From an uncultured Varibaculum sp. (GTDB lineage Bacteria > Actinomycetota > Actinomycetes > Actinomycetales > Actinomycetaceae): a stretch of DNA of 61,533 bases. A model generated the notes under the pieces. That model was not told the origin of the DNA, made no database searches, and saw only the letters and a program-made list of their open reading frames with translations. The DNA lies in NCBI RefSeq assembly GCF_902489465.1, contig NZ_CABTZZ010000012.1, forward strand, positions 1 through 61,533, read 5' to 3'. A program made the translations under genes and the position numbers. Shown in pieces: positions 33,781 through 43,149 of this stretch; the stretch's first letter is position 1; the number at the start of each line of letters is the position of its first letter.

Positions 33781-36700
33781 ATGTCAGAAAGCGTGGCTCC
33801 CCCCAAAGTTGGTGGGGAAACCGGCGACTGCCGTCACTTAGCGGATTTGGCGGTTGCTCGTGCCCAAAAATGGGTACGAGAGTCTGAGAAATACCCGGAA
33901 GATCGGGCAGCCAAACTCTTGTCCCAGGTGCTCGAAGATCAAGCAGGTCTAGACTTCACCGTTGCCTTTGTTGACGGGGTTATTCGCCCCGAGGACATTA
34001 AAGTCGCCGCTGAGGAGCTAAACCGTCTCTCGTCCTCGTCCGTGAGCTTCCTGCCCTGGTACCTGCGTTTACCCTTTAAGGTGGGCGGCGCAATGGCTCC
34101 GCTGCTACCTAAAATGGTTATTCCCATTACCCGCACTGTGTTCGCGAAACTAGTCGGGGATCTGGTTCTGGACGTATCTGATGCCAAACTAGGACCGGCG
34201 ATTGAGCGGTTAAAGCAAGGCGGAATGCGGCTCAATATGAACCTGCTGGGTGAAGCCATCCTGGGTGATGAAGAGGCTAATAAGCGGCTCACCGACACCA
34301 TGGCGCTACTGGAACGTCCAGATGTTGAATACGTATCTTTGAAGGTATCTGCAGTCACCGGCCCTCACAATCCTTGGGCATATGATCACGTGGTCGATCG
34401 AGCCGTAAAGGCTCTCCTGCCGCTATATCGCCGCGCCAACTCCTATGAACCAAAGAAGTTCATCAACCTGGATATGGAAGAATACAAAGACCTCCATATG
34501 ACCATTGATGTATTCAAGAAGATTCTGGAAACCCCCGGTCTAGAAAAGCTGGAAGCCGGCATCGTGTTACAGGCTTACCTGCCCGACGCCCTCCCCGCAA
34601 TGCAGAACCTGCAAGAATGGGCAGCGCGGCGCGTAGCCAATGGGGGCGGAAGGATCAAAGTTCGCGTAGTTAAGGGCGCGAACCTGTCGATGGAAACCGT
34701 TGATTCTCGTGAGCGTGGCTGGAAACTCACTACCCAAAAGAGCAAGCAAGACACCGACTCTAACTATATGAAGGTGTTGGACTACGCCCTGACTAAAGAG
34801 CACACTCGCAACATTAAAATCGGCGTGGCTGGAATGAACCTGTTCACCGTGGGCTTTGCCTACGAACTGGCACATGAGCGGGGAGTGTTAGAGTCCGGCG
34901 GCGTAGAGTTCGAGATGCTGACCGGAATGGCTTCTCCCCAGTCCAAGGCAGTAGCCGAGGACACCGGTCACCTCCTGTTCTACGTGCCGGTAGTTAATCC
35001 GGAAGAATACGACGTGGCCATTGCCTATCTGGTGCGGCGGCTGGAAGAAAACTCGCTGGATCAGAACTTTATGTCTGATATTTTTGATCTGGATGACGCC
35101 AATGTGCTCCACAAGGAAGAGCAGCGTTTTAGGCGCGCCTTAGAGCGGGTCTACGACGTCGAGGTCGGCCCGGTACGCCAGCAAAATCGTCTCACCGAGA
35201 CGGCTGAAGATATTAAATCTTTCGTACAAAAGGATGGGGAGTGGACTTTCGAAAACACTCCGGATTCTGATCCTTCGCTACCGGAAAACATCGAATGGTC
35301 ACGCCAAATCGTAAAGGCGATTCCCGATTGCCAGATTGGGATTAAAGAGGTTGAGGAAGCTACCGTTTCCGATGCTAAGGTGCTAGATCAAATGTTGGCT
35401 GGAGCAGCCGCGGCCGCCGAAGTGTGGGCAGCACGTCCCGCTAAGGAACGCAGCGAGATTATTCACCGCGTTGGCGTGCTATTGAGCCAAAACCGGGCGA
35501 AGCTGATGGAGATTGCGGCCGCAGAATGTGGCAAAGCCCTAGATGGCGGCGATATCGAGGTATCGGAGGCCGTGGACTTCTGCCACTACTACGCGCAGCA
35601 GTGCCTGGAGCTAGAACAGCAAGCGGGCGCTAAGTTCCAGCCGGCACGGGTAACGGTTTCGACCCCGCCCTGGAACTTCCCGATCGCTATTCCTACTGGT
35701 TCGACCGTTTCGGCGTTGGCAGCAGGTTCGGCAGTGATCTTCAAGCCGGCCAAAGAATCGTGCCGCACGGGCGCGCTGCTTGCCCAGATTATGTGGGAAG
35801 CGGGAGTTCCGCGTGAGGTTCTACAGTTTGTCCAATTAGGCAATCGGGAACTCGGCAAGAACCTGATGGCTGATGAGCGAGTAGATCGCGTGATCTTGAC
35901 TGGTTCGATCGACACCGCCAAGATGTTCCGTTCCTGGGACAACAATATGGGGCTGTTGGCGGAAACCTCTGGTAAGAACGCTATTATCGTCACCCCCTCG
36001 GCGGATCTAGACCTGGCGGTTAAAGATATTATTAACTCTGCGTTTAGCCACTGTGGGCAAAAGTGCTCCGCTTCTTCCCTGGCCATCCTGGTCGGTTCAG
36101 TCGGATACTCCGAAAGGGTTCATCGTCAGCTACTTGACGGTGTACGTTCCCTGGTTGTGGACTACCCCTCCAACCCCTCCAGCCAAACCGGTTCGCTGTG
36201 TACTCCCGCAAAGGGGAAGCTGCTGCGCGGCCTAACCACTTTGGGACCGGGAGAGCATTGGGCGCTCAAACCCAAGCAGCTTGATGAATCCGGGAAACTA
36301 TGGACTCCCGGCATTCGTGCTGGGGTACAACCGGGCAGTGAATACCACCTGACCGAATACTTCGGTCCGATTCTCGGGATTATCCGCTGTGACACCCTGG
36401 AAGAAGCCATCGAGATCCAAAACGCTACCGACTACGGTTTGACCGCTGGTTTGCACTCATTGGATGCCGATGAAATCAACCTGTGGCTAGATCGCGTACA
36501 GGCCGGTAACGTCTACGTCAACCGCGGTATCACCGGCGCTATCGTGCGCCGTCAGCCCTTCGGCGGTTGGAAGAACTCCGCGATTGGGGCGGGTACGAAA
36601 GCTGGCGGCCCGTCCTATCTGTTCGGTTTAGGCGAATGGGAAGCCGATGGTATTCCGGAAAACGAGGACGTGGAGCTGCGCAACCGCGCCTTGGTTGAAG

Positions 36701-37275
36701 CCGCGAAAGTAGCGCGCTCTTTGGACTCCAACAAAGAGTTCGTAATGTCCTCGCTGCGTTCTTCACAGCAGGCTCTGGACAGCGAGTTCGCTATCGGACA
36801 TGACCCCTCGGATCTGCGGGTTGAACGTAACGTGTTGCGTTACCGCCCACTGCCGGTACTTATCCGCCTATCCGAAGGAGAGGACGCTTCTCAGGTGTTA
36901 ATGCTGGCAGCTGCCGGTCGCGCCGTTGGTTCTCAAGTCTCGGTATCGATGCCGCAAGAACCAGACTCCGCACTGCTCCAGTACCTGCGAGTACAGCACA
37001 TCGATTACGAAGTCGAGTCCGATCAGGCCTTCCGTGACCGTCTGCCCGCCTGGGCCGCCGGTGCCGGACTAGATGGACGTATCCGCCTAATCGGTGGAGA
37101 TGTTAAGGCAGTCAATGAAGCAGTTAACGGAAATGTGAATGTGGCGGTCTGGTCGCATCCGGTGACTGCTTGTGGACGAGTAGAAATGATCCCATTTGTT
37201 CGCGAACAGGCAGTAGCCTTCACTAACCACCGCTTCGGTAATCACACTCCACTTTCGGAGCAGGTGAAAATCTAG
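33781..37275 (+). CDS. putA: Bifunctional proline dehydrogenase / L-glutamate gamma-semialdehyde dehydrogenase
   Basis: PutA oxidises proline to pyrroline-5-carboxylate (FAD-dependent) and then to glutamate (NAD-dependent). The 1164-residue protein has an N-terminal proline dehydrogenase barrel (about 140-480, with RLNMNLLGEAILG and the RRLEENS motif) and an aldehyde dehydrogenase (about 530-1000), with WNFPIAIPTG, ILTGSIDTAK, the glutamate in LLAETSGKN and the catalytic cysteine in HCGQKCSAS. About 160 further residues at the C-terminus match the extra domain of longer PutA proteins. There is no N-terminal DNA-binding domain, so it is not self-regulating. AAAGGA lies 9 nt before ATG. A very strong terminator follows. 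Confidence 0.95.
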   Translation: MSESVAPPKVGGETGDCRHLADLAVARAQKWVRESEKYPEDRAAKLLSQVLEDQAGLDFTVAFVDGVIRPEDIKVAAEELNRLSSSSVSFLPWYLRLPFKVGGAMAPLLPKMVIPITRTVFAKLVGDLVLDVSDAKLGPAIERLKQGGMRLNMNLLGEAILGDEEANKRLTDTMALLERPDVEYVSLKVSAVTGPHNPWAYDHVVDRAVKALLPLYRRANSYEPKKFINLDMEEYKDLHMTIDVFKKILETPGLEKLEAGIVLQAYLPDALPAMQNLQEWAARRVANGGGRIKVRVVKGANLSMETVDSRERGWKLTTQKSKQDTDSNYMKVLDYALTKEHTRNIKIGVAGMNLFTVGFAYELAHERGVLESGGVEFEMLTGMASPQSKAVAEDTGHLLFYVPVVNPEEYDVAIAYLVRRLEENSLDQNFMSDIFDLDDANVLHKEEQRFRRALERVYDVEVGPVRQQNRLTETAEDIKSFVQKDGEWTFENTPDSDPSLPENIEWSRQIVKAIPDCQIGIKEVEEATVSDAKVLDQMLAGAAAAAEVWAARPAKERSEIIHRVGVLLSQNRAKLMEIAAAECGKALDGGDIEVSEAVDFCHYYAQQCLELEQQAGAKFQPARVTVSTPPWNFPIAIPTGSTVSALAAGSAVIFKPAKESCRTGALLAQIMWEAGVPREVLQFVQLGNRELGKNLMADERVDRVILTGSIDTAKMFRSWDNNMGLLAETSGKNAIIVTPSADLDLAVKDIINSAFSHCGQKCSASSLAILVGSVGYSERVHRQLLDGVRSLVVDYPSNPSSQTGSLCTPAKGKLLRGLTTLGPGEHWALKPKQLDESGKLWTPGIRAGVQPGSEYHLTEYFGPILGIIRCDTLEEAIEIQNATDYGLTAGLHSLDADEINLWLDRVQAGNVYVNRGITGAIVRRQPFGGWKNSAIGAGTKAGGPSYLFGLGEWEADGIPENEDVELRNRALVEAAKVARSLDSNKEFVMSSLRSSQQALDSEFAIGHDPSDLRVERNVLRYRPLPVLIRLSEGEDASQVLMLAAAGRAVGSQVSVSMPQEPDSALLQYLRVQHIDYEVESDQAFRDRLPAWAAGAGLDGRIRLIGGDVKAVNEAVNGNVNVAVWSHPVTACGRVEMIPFVREQAVAFTNHRFGNHTPLSEQVKI

Positions 37276-37308
37276 GCACTGCGGTAGTTCCATAACTAAA
37301 TAAATGCC

Positions 37309-37346
37309 TTGCGGGGGTTGGGAAATATTTCCCAACCCCCGCAAAA
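37309..37346 (+). terminator. Strong terminator after putA
   Basis: A near-continuous palindrome: 37309-37325 pairs exactly with 37326-37342, centred on AATATT, and continues into AAAAGTTT. The rest of the gap to 37585 holds no recognised gene. Confidence 0.85.
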
Positions 37347-37546
37347 GTTTCCCCCGCACGTTTTACGGACTACCGCGGGTAGGTAATCGCTGATTATGGG
37401 GATTACCCATCAGCCCGATTATTCCGCTGCGCCCTCTAGGCTATCGGCGTCCTCGTTCCCTAGGATCCACGTTGGATCACGCAAGCGACAGTCAGGAGCC
37501 TACGCTCTAGCTGACCAGCTGACTTAACAGCGTGAAAAGCCTACTA

Positions 37547-37568
37547 GCAGCGCAATACTTCCCGCTGC
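37547..37568 (-). terminator. Weak hairpin after the nagZ-like gene
   Basis: GCAGCG (37547-37552) pairs with CGCTGC (37563-37568). On the minus strand a CTTTTC follows about 12 nt later, so this is at best a weak terminator. Confidence 0.3.
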
Positions 37569-37585
37569 GCTAATTGCTCCTGGAA

Positions 37586-38836
37586 TCACTTAGCTGCATT
37601 TAACTGCAACTTGGTGGCTACGATTCTAGTCACTGCCTGGTTTACTTGTTCCTGACTGATCTTCCCGGATTTAACCGCTGCCAGAACCCCCTGGTAGGCG
37701 GCATCAAAATCTTTAGGATCAAGCACAATATCAATCCCTGCCTGGATTGCCTTAACCGCGGCCTCTGAGGGCTGATAGTTATCACTAATCGCCCCCATAC
37801 TCATGGCATCGGTGATCAAAATTCCTTGATACTGTAGCTTTTCTCGCGCCCAGCCAGTCACCACCTTTTTTGACAGGCTGGCAGGAGTGTTATCTCCAAA
37901 AGCTTTCGGAAAACAAACGTGGCTAACCATAATCAGTTTTACGTCTTTAGCAACCGCATCTTTAAAAGGCACTAAATCCACCTGTTCCAGCTCGGTCGCA
38001 TCCTGTTGCGAAACGGTTATCCCTTTATGGGAGTCTGCACTGGTAGAGCCGTGGCCAGGAAAATGCTTATAGGTGGCAAGTACTCCACTGGTCTGCAAAC
38101 CTTTAGTAAAAGCAGCTGTCATAGTGGTAACCGTCTGGGGATCACTGCCGAACGCCCGATATTTAAGCAAATCATTTTGCGGATTCGTCAATACATCGGC
38201 ATCGGGGGCAAAATCGATATTAAACCCGAGATCAGCAAGATATTTCCCCATTTCGGCACCAATTTGGAGGGCGCGATTACCATCTTTGCCAGCACCTACC
38301 TCACTCATATTCGGATAGGGTTTAATCCCCATGCTCTTGGAGCCGCTGACCCGAGCGACCGTGCCGCCCTCCTCGTCAACCGCGATAAAGACGGGGATCC
38401 CGACCCGATCTTTACTGTATTTTTGCAGGTTAGAGAGCATGGTTTTTACTTGCTCCGGCGATTGTAGATTCGCAGAGTTATATATAACTCCCCCCACTGG
38501 TCGCTTCGCAAACGCCTGTTTAGTTTGTTCCCCCGAAGCCACTACGCTCCCATTGAACTTGGAGAGCGCTTCCGGAGTCACCATAAACATCTGCGCAACT
38601 TTATCTTCTAAAGACATTTTTGCTACCAAGGATGCAGCCGGATCCGGATCGGTACTTTTCGTCAAAGTGCTAGCGGTAGAGCCGGGAGTAGATTTTTCCG
38701 GCGTCGCTTTTGGGGCATCAGTGGCGCTGCTACAAGCACTTACCGTTCCCATGGCAAATGTCACTAGGATTGCCGCCACTACCAGGCGCCATTTTTTTAT
38801 AAAACTCTTGCTAACCACTGGTTTTCTTTTTGTCAT
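37586..38836 (-). CDS. Beta-N-acetylhexosaminidase-like glycoside hydrolase family 3 lipoprotein
   Basis: A 416-residue GH3 enzyme of the NagZ type, which releases GlcNAc from muropeptides or other GlcNAc glycosides. A basic N-terminus and hydrophobic segment end in VSAC, a lipobox-like site, followed by a Ser/Thr/Pro/Lys linker, so it is probably a surface lipoprotein rather than the cytosolic NagZ. The catalytic-domain markers are IAVDEEGGTVARV, DFAPDADV, the KHFPGHG loop with the following DSH (general acid/base loop of NagZ-like enzymes) and LITDAMSMGAI with the nucleophile aspartate. It follows the lectin-fusion gene by 15 nt, so they form an operon. Confidence 0.9.
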   Translation of the reverse strand: MTKRKPVVSKSFIKKWRLVVAAILVTFAMGTVSACSSATDAPKATPEKSTPGSTASTLTKSTDPDPAASLVAKMSLEDKVAQMFMVTPEALSKFNGSVVASGEQTKQAFAKRPVGGVIYNSANLQSPEQVKTMLSNLQKYSKDRVGIPVFIAVDEEGGTVARVSGSKSMGIKPYPNMSEVGAGKDGNRALQIGAEMGKYLADLGFNIDFAPDADVLTNPQNDLLKYRAFGSDPQTVTTMTAAFTKGLQTSGVLATYKHFPGHGSTSADSHKGITVSQQDATELEQVDLVPFKDAVAKDVKLIMVSHVCFPKAFGDNTPASLSKKVVTGWAREKLQYQGILITDAMSMGAISDNYQPSEAAVKAIQAGIDIVLDPKDFDAAYQGVLAAVKSGKISQEQVNQAVTRIVATKLQLNAAK

Positions 38837-38851
38837 CGTTATCCGTGATTC

Positions 38852-40663
38852 CTACTGTTCGTACTCACAAACGTAACCGGCTTTCCCACTAATTCTGTCT
38901 CCGGCATCGGGAGCAGCAAACATGTTGTCACGTTCGTCATTCCACGACCACTGACCTCTAATCTTCCACAACAGCAGATAGAACTCCGGTGCCCCGTCTA
39001 AATCAGTATGTGAGGGTTCGCCGGGGAACCAGTTCTGATATGACCATTCTTCGCCAGTCACCCAGTGGGCAAAAACGCCACTATCTCTTTCGGAAGTGTA
39101 TCCACCCATCCAGGCGAACTCGATTCCTTTAGATTCAACTAACGAAATCACCTGTTGTTCTTCTTGTTGGCTGGTTATAGTCACCAAATGCCCACCCTTT
39201 GCCATACAGGTATTATTAGCCTCTGACCAGGTCTTATCTTCTCTAAATGCCTCGTAACGGCTCTTGTGCTTCTCTATGCCAGAACGTTTAACCGGAGTAA
39301 AGGCAAACCCGTCTTTAATAGCTCCCACTTTGAAGTCATCGGCATCACCAATCAGTGCCGAAATTGTCCGCTCTGCATAAGGGTCTGCCTTGGAGTCGGA
39401 AGTGTATTCGATAGTGTAAAGATTCTTTTGCCGAGAGTTAATCTTTTCTAGGACTTCGCCCATATCGGAGATCGAACTAATATCCCACAGATACCCTTTG
39501 GTTTCATCCGCGATTTGCTGCAAGGTGTCTAAATCAGATTCCGAACTGCCAATTAGATAGATTGGCACTGCTTTTTCGGTGGCCAGGCTGATTACTTCAT
39601 CCAAGGTGTGGGAACTAGAGTTTTCGATCCCATCGGTAAAGGCAATCACACAGTTCGATCCTGTCCGGTTCCCCGCATTTGCTACGCCCTCGTATAAAGC
39701 ATCATATAAAGCAGTATCGCCATCGGCGGTGATATTTGAGATCCCGGTCAATAACCTATTTTTTTCTCCGGTTAGCGTGGACATATACATCAGGTAGGTA
39801 TCGAACGCCATTAGCTCCGCTTTATCACCCACTTTATAGTCGAGAGTGTTTACAAAGTTACGCATGGCGTTTTGCATTTCCCCTAAATCTTCCGACATGG
39901 AAGCCGACTTATCTAAGAGCACCTCGAAACCTACGCCCTGGTTGTCTTTTATCCTCTCTATCTTCTTTATTTCGCGTTTTATTTCGCTCCCACCAGCTAT
40001 TTTTTCTTTTATCGCCCCGGTGGGGGATTTAAGGGTAAGTTCTTGCTGATCACTATCTGTTAACGACAAGTACAGCCGCACCGTCGGATATTGAGAGACA
40101 TCGGTACTTACGATTTCTAAATCATAGTTGGCATGGTTTTCCATTAGCTCGGTACGCAAAGCATCATAGTCGGCTGTGGTGCCGGAAAGCTGCGACACAT
40201 AGTTCGAGTAGTAAAACCAGCCCCCGATGGTTAGCACTAACACTATTGCCAGGGCACTGGCCAGGGCGATGATTAGCCCCCGATTTTTCTTATTCGAGGA
40301 CGTGACAGCATTTGCCGCGGGAGCCGCGTATCCGCCTGCAGGAGGCATCTGATAGGGGTACCCCCCGGAATTGGGGTATCCAGGCGAAGACGCACCCGCA
40401 GCCGAGTATCCGGGAGTGGGCTGTCCCGGATAGGGCGAGGAGACGGGTGAGTACTGCCCGGGATAGGCACTGGAACCGGGGTAAGTGCTATCGGGATGAG
40501 GCTGATTTTGCGAGGCTGGAGAGACATTAGTAGCTAACGGCTGCGAATCCTGTCCGGTGTTAGCTTCCGCAGTACGGTTAGTTGCTTCAAGACGAGTACC
40601 ACATTTACTACAAAAAACTGCCGCGTCAGGATTGTCATTGCCACATTGCGAACAAAAAACCAT
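38852..40663 (-). CDS. Zinc-ribbon / membrane / vWA / C-type-lectin fusion protein
   Basis: A 603-residue protein with four parts. Residues 1-25 form a zinc ribbon with two C-x2-C pairs (FCSQCGN and FCSKCG). A Tyr/Pro/Gly/Gln-rich linker follows (about 55-115), then one membrane helix (129-152). From about 245 there is a von Willebrand A domain with the metal site D251-x-S253-x-S255, and from about 470 a C-type lectin-like domain with WSEANNTC, WMGGYTSE and WNDERDN motifs. The ribbon should be cytoplasmic and the vWA and lectin parts outside, suggesting an adhesion or carbohydrate-binding role. The operon mate is a GH3 hexosaminidase. Function is otherwise unknown. Confidence 0.85.
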   Translation of the reverse strand: MVFCSQCGNDNPDAAVFCSKCGTRLEATNRTAEANTGQDSQPLATNVSPASQNQPHPDSTYPGSSAYPGQYSPVSSPYPGQPTPGYSAAGASSPGYPNSGGYPYQMPPAGGYAAPAANAVTSSNKKNRGLIIALASALAIVLVLTIGGWFYYSNYVSQLSGTTADYDALRTELMENHANYDLEIVSTDVSQYPTVRLYLSLTDSDQQELTLKSPTGAIKEKIAGGSEIKREIKKIERIKDNQGVGFEVLLDKSASMSEDLGEMQNAMRNFVNTLDYKVGDKAELMAFDTYLMYMSTLTGEKNRLLTGISNITADGDTALYDALYEGVANAGNRTGSNCVIAFTDGIENSSSHTLDEVISLATEKAVPIYLIGSSESDLDTLQQIADETKGYLWDISSISDMGEVLEKINSRQKNLYTIEYTSDSKADPYAERTISALIGDADDFKVGAIKDGFAFTPVKRSGIEKHKSRYEAFREDKTWSEANNTCMAKGGHLVTITSQQEEQQVISLVESKGIEFAWMGGYTSERDSGVFAHWVTGEEWSYQNWFPGEPSHTDLDGAPEFYLLLWKIRGQWSWNDERDNMFAAPDAGDRISGKAGYVCEYEQ

Positions 40664-40809
40664 CTTTCTTATTCCTTAAAATGGGGAGTTTCTTGGACTT
40701 AACCATAAATCCAACAACTATCAGTTTAAACCCGCTGAACAAACCAATGTTTATGTCATAGCGAATTAGCTCCGAAAAACGTTTACCCGTATTAGTTTTC
40801 AGACAGCGA

Positions 40810-43149
40810 TTAAGGCAGCCACAGGGTGCCGTCCCCGGCTGCCAATAGATTATTGGCTATCCCATAGGAAATAGCTCTATCTGCTAACTGTCTAGCTGGC
40901 GCAGTTAACGGAGAAATACCGTAAAGCAACTTAAAGGCTTCACCTATAATTTCTGTTCGCTCCATGCTGTTAGTACGGGAAATCTGCCACCGCAAGGCGT
41001 TAGCTACCTCAGTTAGGGTCAGCGACTCCAGTTTACGGGGTAATCCAATTGGAGATTGCAGGGCAGTATTCCAGCTGAGGGGATCGACCCCAGCTGGCCA
41101 AACAGTGCGCATTCCGGGCTCTGATATCAGGCGTAAAGCGGATCCGAGGCAACGGCTGATTTCTTCCGGTCGCTGATCGTGATATTCAATCCGGTACTTC
41201 TGACACAAGCGGCGCGCCAGAAATTCCAGTGGCATCGGCCCTTCGACACTAATAATACTTTTAGCGAAAGAGGTGGTAGAGCCGGCCACTGCTGGTTCAT
41301 CAAGACGTTGTTTCGGACGTGTAAAGCGGGGTTGATAGTCAAAGTATCCGCGTACTCGAATAGTGATTAGCCTGGTTGAAGGTTGGCGGTCGGCATCGGC
41401 TAATATTTCCCGGGGCTTATGAGGGGCGGCGGGAGGTATTCGGGAGGGCGCCAGCGGACTTTGGGCAGCTCGTCGCAGAGCTGATGCTGCTGGCGATAGG
41501 GCTGATTCTGAGGATTCTGACTGTGATGCTAGCAGGTTAGCTGGCATTTCATCCGGCACTTCTGCAAAAGCCGAACGCGGTGCTTCTGGTTGCGTTGCCG
41601 GATGCGCTGCTAGGTTACTCCCAGTTCCAGCGTTACTGGTCACAGTATGGTTCTTGCGTGCCACGAACTCTTCGAAACTCATATTGAGTTTGGAATCAAA
41701 ACCCATCTTTTGGAAATAATCCCAGATAGCAGCATCATCAAGTGGTGCTGCCTGCGCCGGCGCCGCTTCAGTTGGGGCAGCTGCCGGCGTTCCTGTCGGT
41801 GATGGCGCAGGACTTGCCTGCGCGGGAGCAGCAGGGAACGCTTCCGGCGGCTGGGCAGCTGCAAGTGGTGTAATCGTCGCGTTACCATCCGGGTATTCAG
41901 TTTGTAGTTGCGGGGTCAATTCCTGAGCCAACGGAGCTGGCGAAGACATCGATACCGCGAGTGGGGTTTCCATGGGAGTAGTTGGATTTGATACCGGTGA
42001 GGTTGGGGAATCTAGGGGCATAACCGATGCCGACTGTGGTAGCGCCGCTGGCTTTGGAGGAGCTGTACTTGGCAAGGGCTGATCAGAGGGCGGAGCAGGC
42101 GCCGGTCGTATCTGGCTGTTGGCAAGGGTGGGAGGCTGTGGGGGCAGATCTCGGTTTACCAGGGAGCGGCGCGGAGGAAACTCGCTGCCCGGAGCCAAAA
42201 CATTGCCCGGGCTGGTTTCCGGTTTTACCTGGGATGAGTCCGCCGCACCACTCGCGGCGGGAGCCGGTTGGACTTCCCCTCGCTGATCCGGTGCGCTAGC
42301 CGGGCTCTGTACGGGTAGCCAGGGCATTTGTCCGCGCGAAGCGCTCCATTCAGGGTTAGCAGAAACCGCAGGAGCTGGCGTGGTTGCGACTGCCTCTGGA
42401 TTGCTCTGGTGAGAATTTGATTCTGCTTCCACAGGCTGCGGCGCCGGATTTGTGCTGGGGGCTTGCTTCACCCCGGCACTATCCGCAGGATTTTGGGCAC
42501 TATCGTTTTCAGCCGCGTAAGCTGCCGAGACCATAGCCGCTAGTCCCATTCCTAAGCTTTGGGGGTCATCAACATCTTCCGCAGCTATCTCCGCAGCAGG
42601 TTGCCCCGGGTTAGCAAGTGGTGATGCCCCCTCGGCACTATCAAAATTATCTTGGGGGTGACCAGCTGAAACTGCGGGACGACTGGAAACTATTGGTGCT
42701 GGCGCAGGTTCGGGTGCTTTGGGTGCCACCGGGCGGGAAGAGCCGGGGGCTACTTTGAGATTTGGTGCTGGTGAGGACGCTTCTCGTGGCGGCGCGGGGG
42801 CTGGACGCATTTTCGTGTTTCCTTCACCCGCGGATTTTTTTCCTAAATCCGGGAGTGGTTCTAATACCAAAGATGCCGGGTTTTGGGAGATAGACTGCCC
42901 GGATTTCATCCACAACCCAAAAACTTGTTCCGCGAGTTGAGCATTACCTGTGAGCATTGCGGTCAAAGCGACCGTATCTACCAGTCGTTTTACCTGCCAA
43001 CGTGGTAACTGCCCTTCCTTAATCGCGCGGCGTGCCTGCTCGATACTGACGCGCAGATCCTGTAAACGAGGATCGTCAAGTTGGGGGTTTAGCTGTTTTG
43101 ATATTTCCAGGCAACGCTTCGCCACTTTCGCTAGCGTCAGTTTAGCCAT
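40810..43149 (-). CDS. Large Pro/Ala-rich protein of unknown function
   Basis: A 779-residue protein without signal peptide or membrane segment. Residues 1-100 look like a compact helical domain (RCLEISKQLNPQLDDPRL...). About 100-580 is a Pro/Ala/Ser-rich linker, probably disordered, with a short conserved-looking helix (about 200-222). Residues ~590-779 form a second folded part containing SVEGPMPLEFLARRLCQKY, which resembles the winged-helix-like region found at the C-terminus of some helicase-associated proteins (DUF3320-like); I hold that loosely. The start overlaps the HAD-protein stop by 8 nt, so the two are coupled. I cannot assign a function. Confidence 0.75.
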   Translation of the reverse strand: MAKLTLAKVAKRCLEISKQLNPQLDDPRLQDLRVSIEQARRAIKEGQLPRWQVKRLVDTVALTAMLTGNAQLAEQVFGLWMKSGQSISQNPASLVLEPLPDLGKKSAGEGNTKMRPAPAPPREASSPAPNLKVAPGSSRPVAPKAPEPAPAPIVSSRPAVSAGHPQDNFDSAEGASPLANPGQPAAEIAAEDVDDPQSLGMGLAAMVSAAYAAENDSAQNPADSAGVKQAPSTNPAPQPVEAESNSHQSNPEAVATTPAPAVSANPEWSASRGQMPWLPVQSPASAPDQRGEVQPAPAASGAADSSQVKPETSPGNVLAPGSEFPPRRSLVNRDLPPQPPTLANSQIRPAPAPPSDQPLPSTAPPKPAALPQSASVMPLDSPTSPVSNPTTPMETPLAVSMSSPAPLAQELTPQLQTEYPDGNATITPLAAAQPPEAFPAAPAQASPAPSPTGTPAAAPTEAAPAQAAPLDDAAIWDYFQKMGFDSKLNMSFEEFVARKNHTVTSNAGTGSNLAAHPATQPEAPRSAFAEVPDEMPANLLASQSESSESALSPAASALRRAAQSPLAPSRIPPAAPHKPREILADADRQPSTRLITIRVRGYFDYQPRFTRPKQRLDEPAVAGSTTSFAKSIISVEGPMPLEFLARRLCQKYRIEYHDQRPEEISRCLGSALRLISEPGMRTVWPAGVDPLSWNTALQSPIGLPRKLESLTLTEVANALRWQISRTNSMERTEIIGEAFKLLYGISPLTAPARQLADRAISYGIANNLLAAGDGTLWLP

